Shown: positions 1 through 12,165 of the stretch, piece by piece
Layout: each line of letters opens with the position of its first letter
Position numbering within the stretch: position 1 is the stretch's first letter
The notes under the pieces: generated by a model
What the model was told of the DNA's origin: nothing
The model's input: the letters and a program-made list of their open reading frames with translations, nothing else
Database searches by the model: none
Position numbers and translations under genes: made by a program
Assembly (NCBI GenBank): GCA_013399305.1
Contig: VXAI01000180.1
Span: 1,050,020 to 1,114,019, forward strand
Reading direction: 5' to 3'
DNA length: 64,000 bases
Source: Rostratula benghalensis
Taxonomy: Eukaryota; Chordata; Aves; Charadriiformes; Rostratulidae

Positions 1-325
1 AAGGAGGATGCAGACAGCGGGGGTTGGTCTCTTCTCCCAAGTCCCAGGCCATGGGACAAGAGGAAATGGCCTCCAGTTGCCCCAGGGGAGGTTCAGGTTG
101 GAGATGAGGAGAAATGTTTCCGGGGAAAGGGTTGTGAAGGCTTGGCCTGGGCTGCCCAGGGCAGGGGTTGAGGCCCCATCCCTGGAGGGATGGAAAAGCC
201 GGGTTGACAGAGTGCTTGGAGACATGGGTTAGGGATGGGTTTGATCAGAGTTGGGCTGATGGTTGGACAAGATGATCTGAAAGGTCCCTTCCAACCCAGA
301 CTGTTCTATGATTCTGTGATCATCA
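1..325 (+). mobile_element. CR1 LINE fragment, 3' end
   Basis: Sense-orientation CR1. It runs in from the left window edge and shows the core ctgggctgcccagggcag, then ggtcccttccaaccc and the tail ttctatgattctgtgat. It is nearly identical over most of its length to the copy at 43,988-44,418, so these belong to one subfamily. Confidence 0.93.
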
Positions 326-1655
326 TAGTCAATTCCACTGCAAGGGAGGGGAAACTCACAGGGGTAAAACACAACAACTCTAGAAGACCTCTCCTTGTAG
401 GGTTTTCGCTCATACTCTTGAAATGGAGTAAAATAGAATGAACCCAGAAGAATTAAGCTCTGAATAAGGTGTGTATCCAGAGCTTCAAACAATCTGTATC
501 TTAAGGAATCGCCCGACTGCACTCCCTACAACAGCAGAGTAACAGCGTTTGCCAGAGGTCACCCATTCTTGCAATTAAAAATGTATTGCTCCCATTTGTC
601 CTTCAAAACTTATCCCTCCCCTTGTTCAGTCTCTAAGTTTTTGTTCATTAATTAAAGCGTTTCCACTCATCTTGCATTCCATCTTGGCTCTCCTGCTTGA
701 GATCACAGTTTCACTAATTAGCTGAATGGTTTTACCCAGCAGCTAATTTTGCTATCAAGTCACAGGTTGCAGTGGAATTAAATTTTTACAGGGAGTATTA
801 CAATTTAAAACAGAAGGCAACACTGAAATAGGATCTCGTTATGGCATTACTTTCTGTGAATAAGATGGTGTTATTTAAGTCCTGCAATTTCTTTAGAGGA
901 TCTTGGATCAATATGAAAGCCTCCATTTACAAAATCAACTGTGAAAACTCCCCAAAACACTACCAGCATGCTTCACGCTACTAAAGTTGCATGTGACAGG
1001 AATTATCTACCTGGGAGTTGTTTTGATATACTGGTCCCAACACAGAATAAATAAAACATCCTTTCAAATGGGAAGGGAAAAACCAGCATTGAATATGTCT
1101 GTTTTTTCCTTAAGCTGCAGCAATTCCTTCTGAGGGCATGCAAAACAAAGGCTGTAGGAAAAAATATAAATCTCAATTGGAACCCAGAACATTTAATTCA
1201 TGGCTAAGTATCGATGAGTAACTTAAAGTACTGGAGGGTGTAGAACGTCCCTGGCCTTTAACTCAGAGCTGCCAAGTACAGAGTTCACAGAGGTTACCAG
1301 TGCACACCAGCAGCCAGCTCCAGGATGCAATCCGAGTCCTCTAGAAACACACCATCTTCATCTCCTCTTCTTGCTCTAAATTATTAACTGCTGCAACTTT
1401 CAGGGTTAGTGCACACTGTTAGTGCCCAAGACTGAAGCAGCAGCGCGACAAGCCTCAATGTACTCAATTAGTCACACGGAAACAAAATATGATCACGGGC
1501 ATCTTTTTACAGCAGGTAAATTTTACATGGGCATTATTTACAGCCCTACTGTTGGGACAGCACTGGTGAATTTTTCTCTGAAGTGCCGTAACCGTAACAC
1601 CCTCTCTTTCCTTCTGTCCCACTCATCATTGCGCCCCTGACATGGTTTGCCCTTC

Positions 1656-2022
1656 CAGAGAAGGACAACCGTGCTGGTGAGGGGTCTGGAGAATGAGTCC
1701 TGTGAGGAGAGGCTGAGGGAGCTGGGGGTGTTCAGCCTGGAGAAAAGGAGGCTGAGGGGAGACCTTCTGGCTCTCTCCAACTCCCTGAAAGGAGGGGGCA
1801 GCCAGGGGGAGGTCGGTCTCTTCTCCCAAGTCACAGGCCATGGGACAAGAGGAAATGGCCTCCAGTTGCCCCAGGGGAGGTTCAGGTTGGAGATGAGGAG
1901 AAATGTTTCCGGGGAAAGGGTTGTGAAGGCTTGACCTGGGCTGCCCAGGACAGGGGTTGAGGGGTCTGGCTGGACCAGATGATCTGAAAGGTCCCTTCCA
2001 ACCTAGATGGTTCTATGATTTT
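1656..2022 (+). mobile_element. CR1 LINE fragment, 3' end with internal deletion
   Basis: Sense CR1. It starts near gagaaggacaaccgtgctgg and ends in ggttctatgattttg. Compared with the copy at 1-325 it lacks the stretch between ggcaggggttgagg and the ggaccagatgatctgaaagg block, about 90 bp. Confidence 0.9.
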
Positions 2023-5000
2023 GGGGCAGAGATTTTGAGTCAGAACTGGGGGTTACTTCAGCCACAACAAAAGGCAGTCACACTGTGGCAGTTTTGTCCA
2101 GATAAAATCTTGAGCAGAATAAGAAAGTCAAACTTCACAAGGACTGGATTGAGACAGTGTCAAATGCAGCAGGATAGTCCCTGCTTGTTCCAGCCTGAGC
2201 AAGCTTCCAGGGCTCACATGGCTCAGAGGTATGGTGGACCTTGACAAACTCATCATCCTTTAGGCCAAGTTTCAAAGATGTCTTTTCCCCTGGAACAGCT
2301 ACTTAAGTAACCACCAGAGAAGGGTCGAGCACCAGAACTGACAAAAGTTTGTGTATCTATCCTCTTGGCAATCCCATGGACCTCTTCCATGTACAAGATG
2401 TTTAATTCAGACAAAAGCAGATGATGAAGGAAAGTAACATCTGGAAATGGGCTATTCAGAGGTATGCAAGCCATTTCAGTGGGATGTCAGTGTCTGACTG
2501 CTTTCAAAAACCCTTCCAGCTGGAAGAGACAGTAATGCTAATAGTAGACTTTGAACAGTCAAATCAGAAGTTTGGGATCAAGGGAAGGCTTCTCACATGG
2601 AGATTGAGAGTCAATAAGGGAAACCGAGGAGACTGGAATGGCTTGTCAGAAGGGAGACTGGAAGAAAACATGGAGCACAGGGATTTTACTACCAATGGAA
2701 ACTAAACCTCTAGACAAATATGTACCAAGACAGGCAAACAGGACTAGGGAGAAGGAGGTCCCTCCATCCTCCCATGTGTTATGGAAGACAAACTGGCCTA
2801 GCAAAGAGACAGGATGAGAAATTTCTTAAAAAACCAAGGTACGGCAAAGGGATTAAAAATGGATGTTAACTGTGGAAATGACAAGGAGAGACACAACACA
2901 GTAGGAGCTGGAAGAGGGAGCTGGAACTTTCAGGGAGAGAAGAGGAAAGTTGGGAATAGGAGATGGAAGTGGAAGGGGCACTGCTCTTCTGGTATCACCA
3001 TCAAGCACGTAGCAGGGCAAGATAGTGGAACTGAAAAAAAGAAACCCCAAGAAGAATTGGACTTAGGAGGATAAGAGTAAAGAAGTTATAAGAAGGACTG
3101 AGACAGACTACAGGGAATGGAGCAAACAGGGCTGTAGTTAGACACCGTGTGGCAGCAATTCCTATGAACTTTGATACTGGCTGATTGCAATTTCTATGAA
3201 TTTTGCTGACACAGTAGAAGCAGATGGAGAGTGTAATAGGGAAGCAGGAAAATGTGAGGGTGAGAATAAGAACAGCTCAGAAAGTCAGGTTGGATGCTGA
3301 ACTTAGGCAAAGGATGGAATTGGGAGCCAGAATCAGAAGTGTCCTCACACAGTCTGCTGTTTTGCAGTTCATCACAAAAGACATCTACTTGCTTTTGTTG
3401 CCACTTACCATATTAGTTCACCCCGATTTTTATGATTTTTTTAAAGAATAGGAAATCTCCATGCACACAAACCTGCGATTATGTTAAGAGACCATAAATA
3501 AGGTCATCATTAAAGATGGACAAAATTAAAGTTGTCACATCTTCAATTCAATTCCTTTTTGATTAATTTAGGAGTGCATACAGATTTTCCTATGTTTACT
3601 CCATGATACAGTGGATCCTCTTTTACAGATAAACTGGAATCAGGATTGTGCCATATAAAAAACAAAACAAAAACAAACCATTGTTCATAGAGAACTTAAA
3701 CTCTGTATTCAGAATAGCTGAAAAGTGTGCAGTGAAAGAACACAGGAAGAATAGTTTCTCTGTGTAAAGCAGTGCAGCCCTGAAAAACTGGATTTTCTCT
3801 CAATCAGCTCCATAGAGTTTCAAAGCAACTGACTTGATCTAGATTTCTCAAAGAGGATTACATTCTGGTGGTCAAAACAATATCCTGAGACCTGATCTGC
3901 AAATCAGCTCAGTGCTCACAGGTGCAAGAGAATATACCGGAAGAGGTTCTTCAGACACAAGCTAATATAACCCAACACATAGACAATGCTAAGTCATCCT
4001 AAAATTCAAGACCCAGGTACCTCAAGTTGCATTATTCCCCAAATTAAAATACTTTTAACCTTTTTTTTTATTTTTTTTTGCACATTGACTCCCACTGAAT
4101 GCAGTTCATGCCCTCTTTTTACAGGTATCACAGAGATGCTAATCCATGTTTGTTGCTCTAGTGATAACCATGACAGGAAAGGCCACAAGTTAATAAGCCT
4201 GGAGTAACAGCAGGGTTCAAAAGGCTTGCAGTTAAAGGCTGGAACAGCCAGGGTAAGCAGTGAGTAGATGCTCATTAGGTAAGCTTTGTCCATCATATGC
4301 ACTGATGGAGCCAGAGACCCTGGGGAACCCCCCCCCAGCATCTGACAGTGTAATTAATGTTTATACCTTAATGCGCAGGAACAGGGATTGCGGGGCCAGC
4401 ACTGCTAATCAATACTCATAAAGCCTTGACTTTGGTAACTGGATAATGTTAGATTATAAGTACCTGGCCTCGTAGAAATAAATTTTTTAGTACTTTCTTT
4501 TTAACACATTGAACAAATTCTAAGTGTTCAAAATGCACTTGGTGATAAAGCAGTTGGAAAATATACTATGCAATAAAATATTACTGTATATCATATGGTA
4601 TTATAACCATGGTTAACTAAACAAAATAAAATAAGTATTTTCAGAAGGCCAAGTATACTTATTTTATCCAATTATATTAAAAGAACGAAATCCTCATTGT
4701 GGCATTTGCATGAATTTTCATCAGCATTAGCATGCAGAAGGAAAGCAAAACCATGTTTAATATTACAAATACCTTTTATCAGTTGGAATCCTTCAAGAAT
4801 AATTTTAATACTGTCACTATTTAAAGGGATTCTTTTTTTTTTTTTTTTTAATTTCTGTAACATCATTTCTGCTACCCTAATGGGCAGCTCCAGTCATACT
4901 TGTGCCAGCACATCACTAGTGCGATGGAGATCAATCACTGACCCAGTCTAACCCAATTTGTAGAAAACTAAACTCACTCAGCAGCTCAGGCAGTATTCTA

Positions 5001-8000
5001 AGTTCACCAAAGAAAAACTAATTTGGACTCATCTACGAAAGAAAAAAAGAGAAAAAGCCCACCATAATAATATCTCTTAAACATGCAGTTTTAGCCCTAA
5101 AAGATCCTACAAAATTAAGATGATGGGATTCCAAATTTATTATATTTCACAATTTCACATCAAGCATGCCTGAATTCATATGCAGTATTATTTTTCCTTT
5201 AACTGTCAGCCCTGCAAACTCAGCTGTGTGTCAAGTTGGATTCCTTCTGTCCCACACATCACCCACAGAACTAAAGTTTCTCCCGGCCAAATATGTCTGG
5301 TCCCATTAAGTGAGTGCCAAAGCCTCAGCTGTGAGGAAAGAAAATGTTCTTAGAGGCTACTCCTAGAGTTGCAAGAGTATGGGAGAGGCTCACCTTTGTA
5401 CCCCTCCCTCACAAGGGCAGGCAGGAAGACTTCAAAATTTTGCTTCATACACCATATCTTCAATCTATCTGCCTTTTAAGAATAAAAGCTTTTTATTTTA
5501 AGAATAAAATAAACATAATTACGTCATGCAAACTGGAAACTAGACAACTCCAAATCTTTTACTCCCATAAATTCCCATTCTTATTCTTCCCCAGTTTTTC
5601 ACTCTAGTAAGAAAGAAGGGACCTCACTCCCTGTTCGCTGCCAGTTTTGGGACACAGACCTCTGAGTTTATGGGAGATCCTAGAGGGCCAAGAGCATCAG
5701 AGCAGCTAAAAAGCAGACAGATGTTGTAGCAAAGGCGTTGCTAAGATGGGACGGACTGTCTGGATGACAGCCTGGATGGAAAGTCTTGCAGCTGGCTGGA
5801 CTTCAGCCTGAGGGATGCCCACACTGGATCCCTCCCTACAGCTACATGAGCTCTGGATTTTTCCATTCTGGGGATGCCTGGTGCCTCTGTGTCACCCCCA
5901 GCCCCAGTGTGGGTGCCATCCTGCAGTGAAACACATGTAGGAGGCTTAGCACACATCAACACGTGACCATATTTACTGCATGAGAACCACAAGGGATAAA
6001 TTACATTTAGCAGCCACCCTTCCTTCTTTCCCCTCAAAGAAGATAAACTCAGGGTTTTCCTTTTGTTTTTTTTCAATTGTTTTTTTTTTCAGTGCTCCCC
6101 CTCTTCTCCTTCACTCAATGCCCACAGCCCCTGTGCAGCCTCCCCTGGCCCTCTACTGTCCAGCTTTCCCCAGGACAGAGCAGCCCAGTCTGCTCTCCCA
6201 GTGTTATGCTCCCTTTTCTGACCTGGCCACAGCGGTCAGGCAAAAATTACCTGCCCAGGCACTCAGCCCCTGCAGGCCCAGAGCCACCCCACTGTGTAGC
6301 TTATGATTTTCTATATCAAGCCATTTGTAATTAAAAATTAAAATATTTACAGCAAACACAGATGGCTATTGCCATGTGTTAGTGTTAAACTGAGCTGAAT
6401 CACCCCCAGAGCAGCAGATGAAGGTAAAAATTTCATGTAGTCTGGTAATGAGTCACAAGTGCCATCATTTTTACTTTTTTTTTTTTCTTTTTTAAGAGCA
6501 GAACCCCACTTTCATAATCCTCTTTCTGACATTTTAAGGGTAGCAAATTAAAAAGCGAGCATAAAGAAGGCCCTTTAAAGAAGTATACAGATGCATAATC
6601 TGTAAAGACGAAGTGAAATGTAAGACTGCACGTGAAATGAATCAGAGCCTTTGGAGGTGTGAGGCTCTCTTTAAGCTGTTACCCTGCATAAAACCAAAAA
6701 AAGAGTATTATGAAACTGCTCATTTATTTCATTTCTTTCAAAGATGACAGGCTGCGTATTTTATTGGGAACAGCCATTGCTGCCTTCCGCACTTTGATAG
6801 CTTTCAGGTCTGCACCAGTAACCAAGTGAGCTCTGGAGTCCAGGACCTTCCATCAAGAATTTTGATAGAGGGACAGAAGTGACAGAGGGCAACAAAAACA
6901 TCTTACACAACCGCAGTATTTGCCAGGATCCATCTGGCAAAGCCCTCCCTCCGTGTGTTTCTCGAGGCTCAGCGTACAGGGAGCTTCATTTTCCTGTTGA
7001 TGCTCTTGACTCCTGAACTAGCATATATTTTAAATCAATTAGTCACATTTCACCACAAAGTAAGCTTTTGGTGCTTTCCAATCCTGTTAGCCAATGTTGC
7101 TTCAGCCAAAGGAGCAGGATTTTGATTCTTCTTGTGGGAGATTTCATTTGCATTGCTTCCTAAATCTCAACTGGATGACTAATCGGTTGCAACTGAACAA
7201 ACCCAGTGAAAATAAGAGAGCTTGCAGAGGTGTCACTGAGGGTTTAATTAGGCTTCCAGATCCTTTATTACCAAAAACTTTGTTGCATAACTAAAGGAAA
7301 GACCCAGCCAGAGTCTAATTCTCCATCTGGTTTGCAAAAGGGACTATTACCCAAAAGTTTTCCTTAGAAATTTAGCTCATTTAAGAGAGGTTAGCTCGCA
7401 TATAAATGTATAATTCCCAGCCCCATAATTACAGGGCCATTTTTTCAGCAGAGACTCATGTATTCAAGTCAACATTGGAAAATAAACTGTTTTGCAGAAC
7501 TTATAAAAGAAAATGGGTTTCTCGGGGAAAACTCTAAGCCAGTGTTAATTAGACTTAAAAGCACGATGACAAGCAGAAAAATCAGGATTTTCACACCACC
7601 AGACATTTCTCAGCATTTCCATTAACTACATTATTTGGGATGACAAGAAAACTTAAAAATTGGAGTATCTGTGCCAGCAAGCAATACTGATTGAGTGGGA
7701 GCTGGTGTTTTCAGAATGATTACTGAGAGCTTCCTCTAAGAATACATGACATAAATAATTGTTTTGCATTCTTACAATAATTAGATGGAGTAAACCACAC
7801 TAGCGACAAAGGGAAGATGATAAACGTGCCTGTCTCTCGTTTGCAGCGAAGGCAAACCAAGATGAACAGTTTCCATTACCAAACCTCCACATTTACATGA
7901 GAACCAAATGAGGCAGTAGCTCTCCCTCCTTTTTGTCATTGTTTTCAGTATCAGGTGAACTCTCAAAAAGAACACACCCCAGTCCCCTGAAAATGAGAGA

Positions 8001-10253
8001 AATCTAGAAAATAGTGTACTGCTAAGAAGAGAAGTGTCACATGCACCTCTTTCAAGTACTAGATTTTCAGCTCTGATCCAAGTTGCACTGAAGCTAATTA
8101 AAAGATTCACATAACCTTCAGTAAAATCTGGATCAGATCTGAGGCTGCAGAAGTCACCACAATGTTCCAATGCTGATTCTATTTACAAGAAAATCTATGT
8201 AACGCTGATTTCAAATGATGTTAAATATTTCAGAATCACCAAGTCAAAGGAAAAGAGGAAAAGCAGTAGAAGAAACCAAGTCAACTTGCCCTCGAGCTGT
8301 TGGAAAAGAAGGAAGGACCACCTGCTTCCCTGATTTCTACAGAACTATAGATGTTTCTGCAGAAAACAAAGTAAGCTAAGTAATCTTAGAAATGGGGAAA
8401 TGAATCCCACACAACTTCCCTTAGTCACCACATGCTGAAAGTCCCGCGGATGCCAAAATTGTGAAGCTCTGCAGAATAGGACTAGAAAAAGCAGCAGAGC
8501 AGACAGATACAAAGCACATAGTGATGCTACCAGATAAAAATACATTCAAAACTCAGGTTAGCGTGCCCAAGTTAATTAACTTGAAACAAAAAAACCCCAA
8601 CAAAATAACCAATAAAGACAAGGTAACTTTAGCACAGTTCAAATCAGAGGCTTGAACTACTGCCAATATCTTGAATTAAATTCAAGTTATCTTATTTTTG
8701 CTGACAGTTTTAAGTCCAATTAACCAATTCAGGTTAATGAGCCACAGATGGAGCTTTACCAAATGCTGGCTCTCAGCTGATAAGCCCTAATATCCTACAA
8801 AATTTTTCATAGAAAGACTCACGCCATTTCAGGAGATCTACACCCACTACTCTGTAAGAAAGAGACTCTAACTCTGCAGGATGGGTTTTATCCAGAAAGC
8901 CACAAGTCGGCTTCCTGAGATATAAAATGCAGCCACCTTTTCAGAAGAGCATGACCAAGTTGCTACAAAAACTGAACTTCTACTACTTAAAGTGGCTGTA
9001 ATATGTTTTGTAAGCTTGGTTTCACTTGCTGCCTGTTTTGGGAGTCTGTGCTGGTACTTAACATTTCAAAGAATCAAAACTGCATTTAGACCATATAAAA
9101 AACCCTCAAGAAGCATCAAGAGGGAAAAAAAAGGGGGGGAGGGGGAGGAAGCGCTAAAGAAGATGGAGACAAGGAGGTGGGAAGGCAAACTGGCATGCAA
9201 ACATTCATATATGTAAATTTTCAATACTATATAAAGCTAGTAGCAAAAGCATATGTGATGAACTCTCAGCTTTGGTGATAAACTCCTAGATTATCTCCTC
9301 ACACAGTATCATTCACAGTCTAAATGCTGGGAGGAAAAAGCCAGAATTTTGTTACACTGTTCCAAGGGGGTTGTTTGGTGCTTCTTTTTTTTTTAAATAA
9401 AACTTTTCAAGTACAGAGAGTATAAAAAGTTTTGTTTTATGGGGTTGTTTCTAAACGCAGTGTCTCACAGCCTGAAAAATTGTTCCTTCAGCTGAAACCA
9501 GCAGCCCCTCCAGTCCTGCTGCCGCTGAGTTCTGAGTGTCCCCCGAGGAAGCCAGAAACTAACCCTGCACAGTGAAAAGTTATGGAAGTTATGGAATAGT
9601 TTTCCTATAATCTGCTCTGTCAATAAATAGGAGCAAACATAACCAATACAACTACAGAAGTCACGGGTAACAAGGTCACAACCAGCATTCTTCCCCAGAA
9701 GGGTTCGGCTACCACACTGTCACAGCATCCTCATCTGACAAAACAACCCTCCCCACCCTTTGCCTGTCCACAGAAACTCCCCAGCGGAGGGAAAAATCCA
9801 CCATCCCTAAGCGTATTTTAACATACGGTTGTGCAATAGCTTTAAACCTTTACAGGTTGTATGCTATTTGCTTTTTTGCAAGGCATCGGTGCTCTCTCAG
9901 CAGCCCACAAGCATTCGTTCCGAGGGAACTACACTCAGTGCTGGCTGTTAGGAGCGCAAGTTACCTCTCATCTTCGATTTTTTACTGCCGTACAAGTTCA
10001 CACCAGCCAAGGCACCTTTCACAACAGTCAGCACAGACTTCACCTTCCGACTCCACAGCTCGTTCCTGCAGAGGAACAGGCTGCTGAGGCGATCCCTCAG
10101 CCTGGGGAGAGGGAGGGAGGGCGGGCAGCCCGACCCTCGGCTCCTCTGGCGGGAAGGGGCACGGGCTTTCTCTCCCTGTGGTAACAGCCTCGATTCGCTT
10201 CCCAAAGCCCGTGCCACGAACCCGACTTTGACAGAACCCCGGAACAGCTGAGA

Positions 10254-10352
10254 CTTGGAAGGGACCTTAAAGGTCACCGAGTTCCAAACATCCCCCCCTT
10301 GCCCTGGACGGGGGCACCTCCGGCTGGAGCAGGTCGCTCAGAGCTCCGTAGT
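10254..10352 (-). mobile_element. CR1 LINE fragment, degraded 3' end
   Basis: Antisense fragment recognisable from cttggaagggaccttaaagg, then ccttgccctgg and gagcaggtcgctcagagc. It is about 100 bp, diverged, and sits on the shoulder of the CpG island. Confidence 0.7.
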
Positions 10353-10689
10353 TTCATTAGTTTCCACTACGACACAAAGCTGGGAAGATGTGGGGAGGTA
10401 CTTGAAGGGGGTGACGGGACGGGGACAACAGACTTTGGGGTGGTGTGGTGTGGTGTCTCTCTTTAATCAAAAATAAAAGCTATTGAAGCAGGACGGTGGA
10501 ATGACCACCACCCCCAACTTCGCACCTTCGGGGTTCCCCTTTTCTACAAACCTTCCTTCCCCTTCCCAAAGCCCTCGCCTCAGCCCCATCGCCAAAGGGG
10601 AATCGCTCCCTCCCCTCTCTAGCCCCCATTTCAAGCCTAGTAGCCCCCCACAGCGCTTCACACACACACACCCCCCCAGTCCACCCCAC

Positions 10690-11226
10690 TCACCGCAACC
10701 CCACGGACGCGCCGAGGACCTGGGAAGGAAGTTTCGCTACCGGAGCCTCTTCACACACACCCCATGCCTCCCCCCGCCAAATAATCCCCTCAGCCGCCCA
10801 CCCTGCCGGGCACGGGGCGCGGCGGTGGGGCTCGGGGGCTGCCCACCCCCCCCGAGGGTTGGAGGGAAGGGGGCACTCACCCGCGCAGTGGCCGTGGGGG
10901 CAGCAGGAGCCCGCCGCGGGGTGGAGGGGCGGCGGGGCGGCGGCCGGCATGGCGCAGCGGCTCAGCTGGCTTCGATCCGGTCGGAACTCGGGCCGGGGGC
11001 TGCCCGCAACCGCCGCGTCTCCGCGCCGCCTCCCGGCAGCGAGGGCAGAAGGAGGGGACCCAGCGGGGAGGCGGCGCTGCCGCGTAACGGTCACAGCAAC
11101 GGTCTCACCGGCGCTGGCGGGCGGAGGAGCGGCCCGCCCGGGGCAGCCCCGTCGGACGGCACCACCCCGCCGCCATCTCCCTCCGGCGGCCGCCCGCCTC
11201 CGTCCCCTTCCTCCCCCCCCCGCCTG
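10690..11226. promoter_or_regulatory. CpG island, probable DCLK3 promoter
   Basis: This is a dense run of CpG dinucleotides and GC-box-like ggggcgg motifs, in strong contrast to the AT-rich flanks. GC content begins to rise near 10,060. It covers the candidate DCLK3 exon and its 5' flank. No convincing TATA box is seen, as usual for CpG-island promoters. The island stops abruptly at a CR1 copy starting near 11,227. Direction is inferred from the minus-strand donor at 10,880; transcription in both directions is possible. Confidence 0.7.
10881..10950 (-). CDS. DCLK3: Candidate DCLK3 first coding exon (N-terminus)
   Basis: A 70-nt minus-strand reading (23 codons plus one base) begins at an ATG in GCC-ATG-C context and ends at a strong donor, GCGCGG/GTGAGTGCC. 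It lies inside a CpG island. The predicted start MPAAAPPPLHPAAG followed by a Cys/His-rich CCPHGHCA resembles what I recall of mammalian DCLK3 (MPAA, Pro-rich stretch, then a Gly-His, Cys, Asp-His segment). DCLK3, a doublecortin-like kinase, lies downstream of TRANK1 on the same strand in mammals, matching the order here. An in-frame ATG at 11,094 would add 48 residues. The next exon is not in the window, so identity is an inference; a different gene or a noncoding first exon is possible. Confidence 0.5.
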
Positions 11227-11668
11227 TCACAGAGTCACAGGTTGATAGGGGGCTGGAAGGGGCCTCCAGAAATCATCTAGCCCAAATCCTTGTCAGAGCA
11301 GGCTGGACACGAACACATCCAAGGTGATTTTTTAATATCTCCACAGACCGAGACTCCACCACCTCTTCCAGAGCTCTGCCACCCTCAAAGTCAAGAAGTT
11401 CCTCCTCACGTTTGCTGCATTCCAGCTTCTGTCCATTGCCCCTTGTCCTGTCACCAGGCTCCACTGAGAAGACTCTGGCCTCGTCTTCTCGATGCCTACC
11501 CTTTTATATGTTTGTAAGCATCGATAACATCCCCTCTCACTCTTCACCTGGTTAAACAGACCCAGGTCTCTCAGCCTTCCCTCATAAGAGAGGTGCTCCA
11601 ATCATTCCCGTGATCAACTTTGCAGCGCTCCCCTGTTCCCAGAACTGGGCACAGAGCTCCAGATGAGG
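11227..11668 (-). mobile_element. CR1 LINE fragment adjoining the CpG island
   Basis: Antisense CR1 from cacagagtcacaggttgata to about agctccagatgaggcc. It contains accgagactccaccacctct and ctctcagccttccctcataa. Its 3' terminus abuts the GC-rich island directly, and the next CR1, in opposite orientation, begins within about 20 bp. Confidence 0.9.
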
Positions 11669-11689
11669 CCAGCAACTGAGAATTCAGAG

Positions 11690-12165
11690 TACCAGGTTCT
11701 GCCCTTGGGTCACACAACAAGCCCACACAGCACTACAGAGTGGCTGGAGCTGCCGGGCAGAAAAGGATCGGGAATGTTGGTGGCCTGTGGGCTGAACAGG
11801 AGCCAGCAGTGTGCCCAGGTTGCCAAGAAGGCCACCAGCATCCTGGCCTGCATCAGGAACAGCGTGGGGAGTAGGTCGGTCTCTTCTCCCAAGTCCCAGG
11901 CCATGGGACAAGAGGAAATGGCCTCCAGTTGCCCCAGGGGAGGTTCAGGTTGGAGATGAGGAGAAATGTTTTGAGGGAAAGGGTTGTGAAGGCTTGGGCT
12001 GGGCTGCCCAGGGCAGGGGTTGAGGCCTCACCTCTGGAGGTATTTAAAAGACATACTGCTTAGAGATACGGGTTCAGTGATGAATTGTTGGTTTGTATAG
12101 GAGTTTGGTTGATGGTTGGACTAGATGATCTGAAGTGTCCCTTCCAACCTAGACAATTCTATCAT
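11690..12165 (+). mobile_element. CR1 LINE fragment including end of ORF2 region
   Basis: Sense CR1 that begins upstream of the usual truncation point (ccaggttctgcccttgggtc; gagccagcagtgtgcccagg; catcctggcctgcatcagga). There is an internal deletion near 11,875, then the common 3' end closing in gacaattctatcatttt. Confidence 0.9.

Larger units (their letters stand above)
1..10880 (-). other. Presumed DCLK3 intron 1 (noncoding)
   Basis: If the exon at 10,881-10,950 is DCLK3, everything to the left is its first intron, continuing past the window edge. Apart from CR1 copies at 1-325, 1,656-2,022 and 10,254-10,352, the sequence is unique and AT-rich with short T tracts. Both strands were read for doublecortin or kinase-like peptides and none was seen. 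TAAT-rich stretches near 640-800 and 7,020-7,780 could be regulatory. Confidence 0.4.

Noticed and set aside
7781..8170. 129-codon minus-strand frame in the presumed DCLK3 intron
   Set aside because: It has no similarity to doublecortin or kinase sequence, mixed low-quality composition and no clear splice context for a DCLK3 exon.
10483..11280. 265-codon plus-strand open frame through the CpG island
   Set aside because: It is Pro/Arg/Gly/Ser-rich as expected from reading GC-rich DNA in any frame, runs into a CR1 copy and shows no domain. Long stop-free frames are normal in CpG islands.
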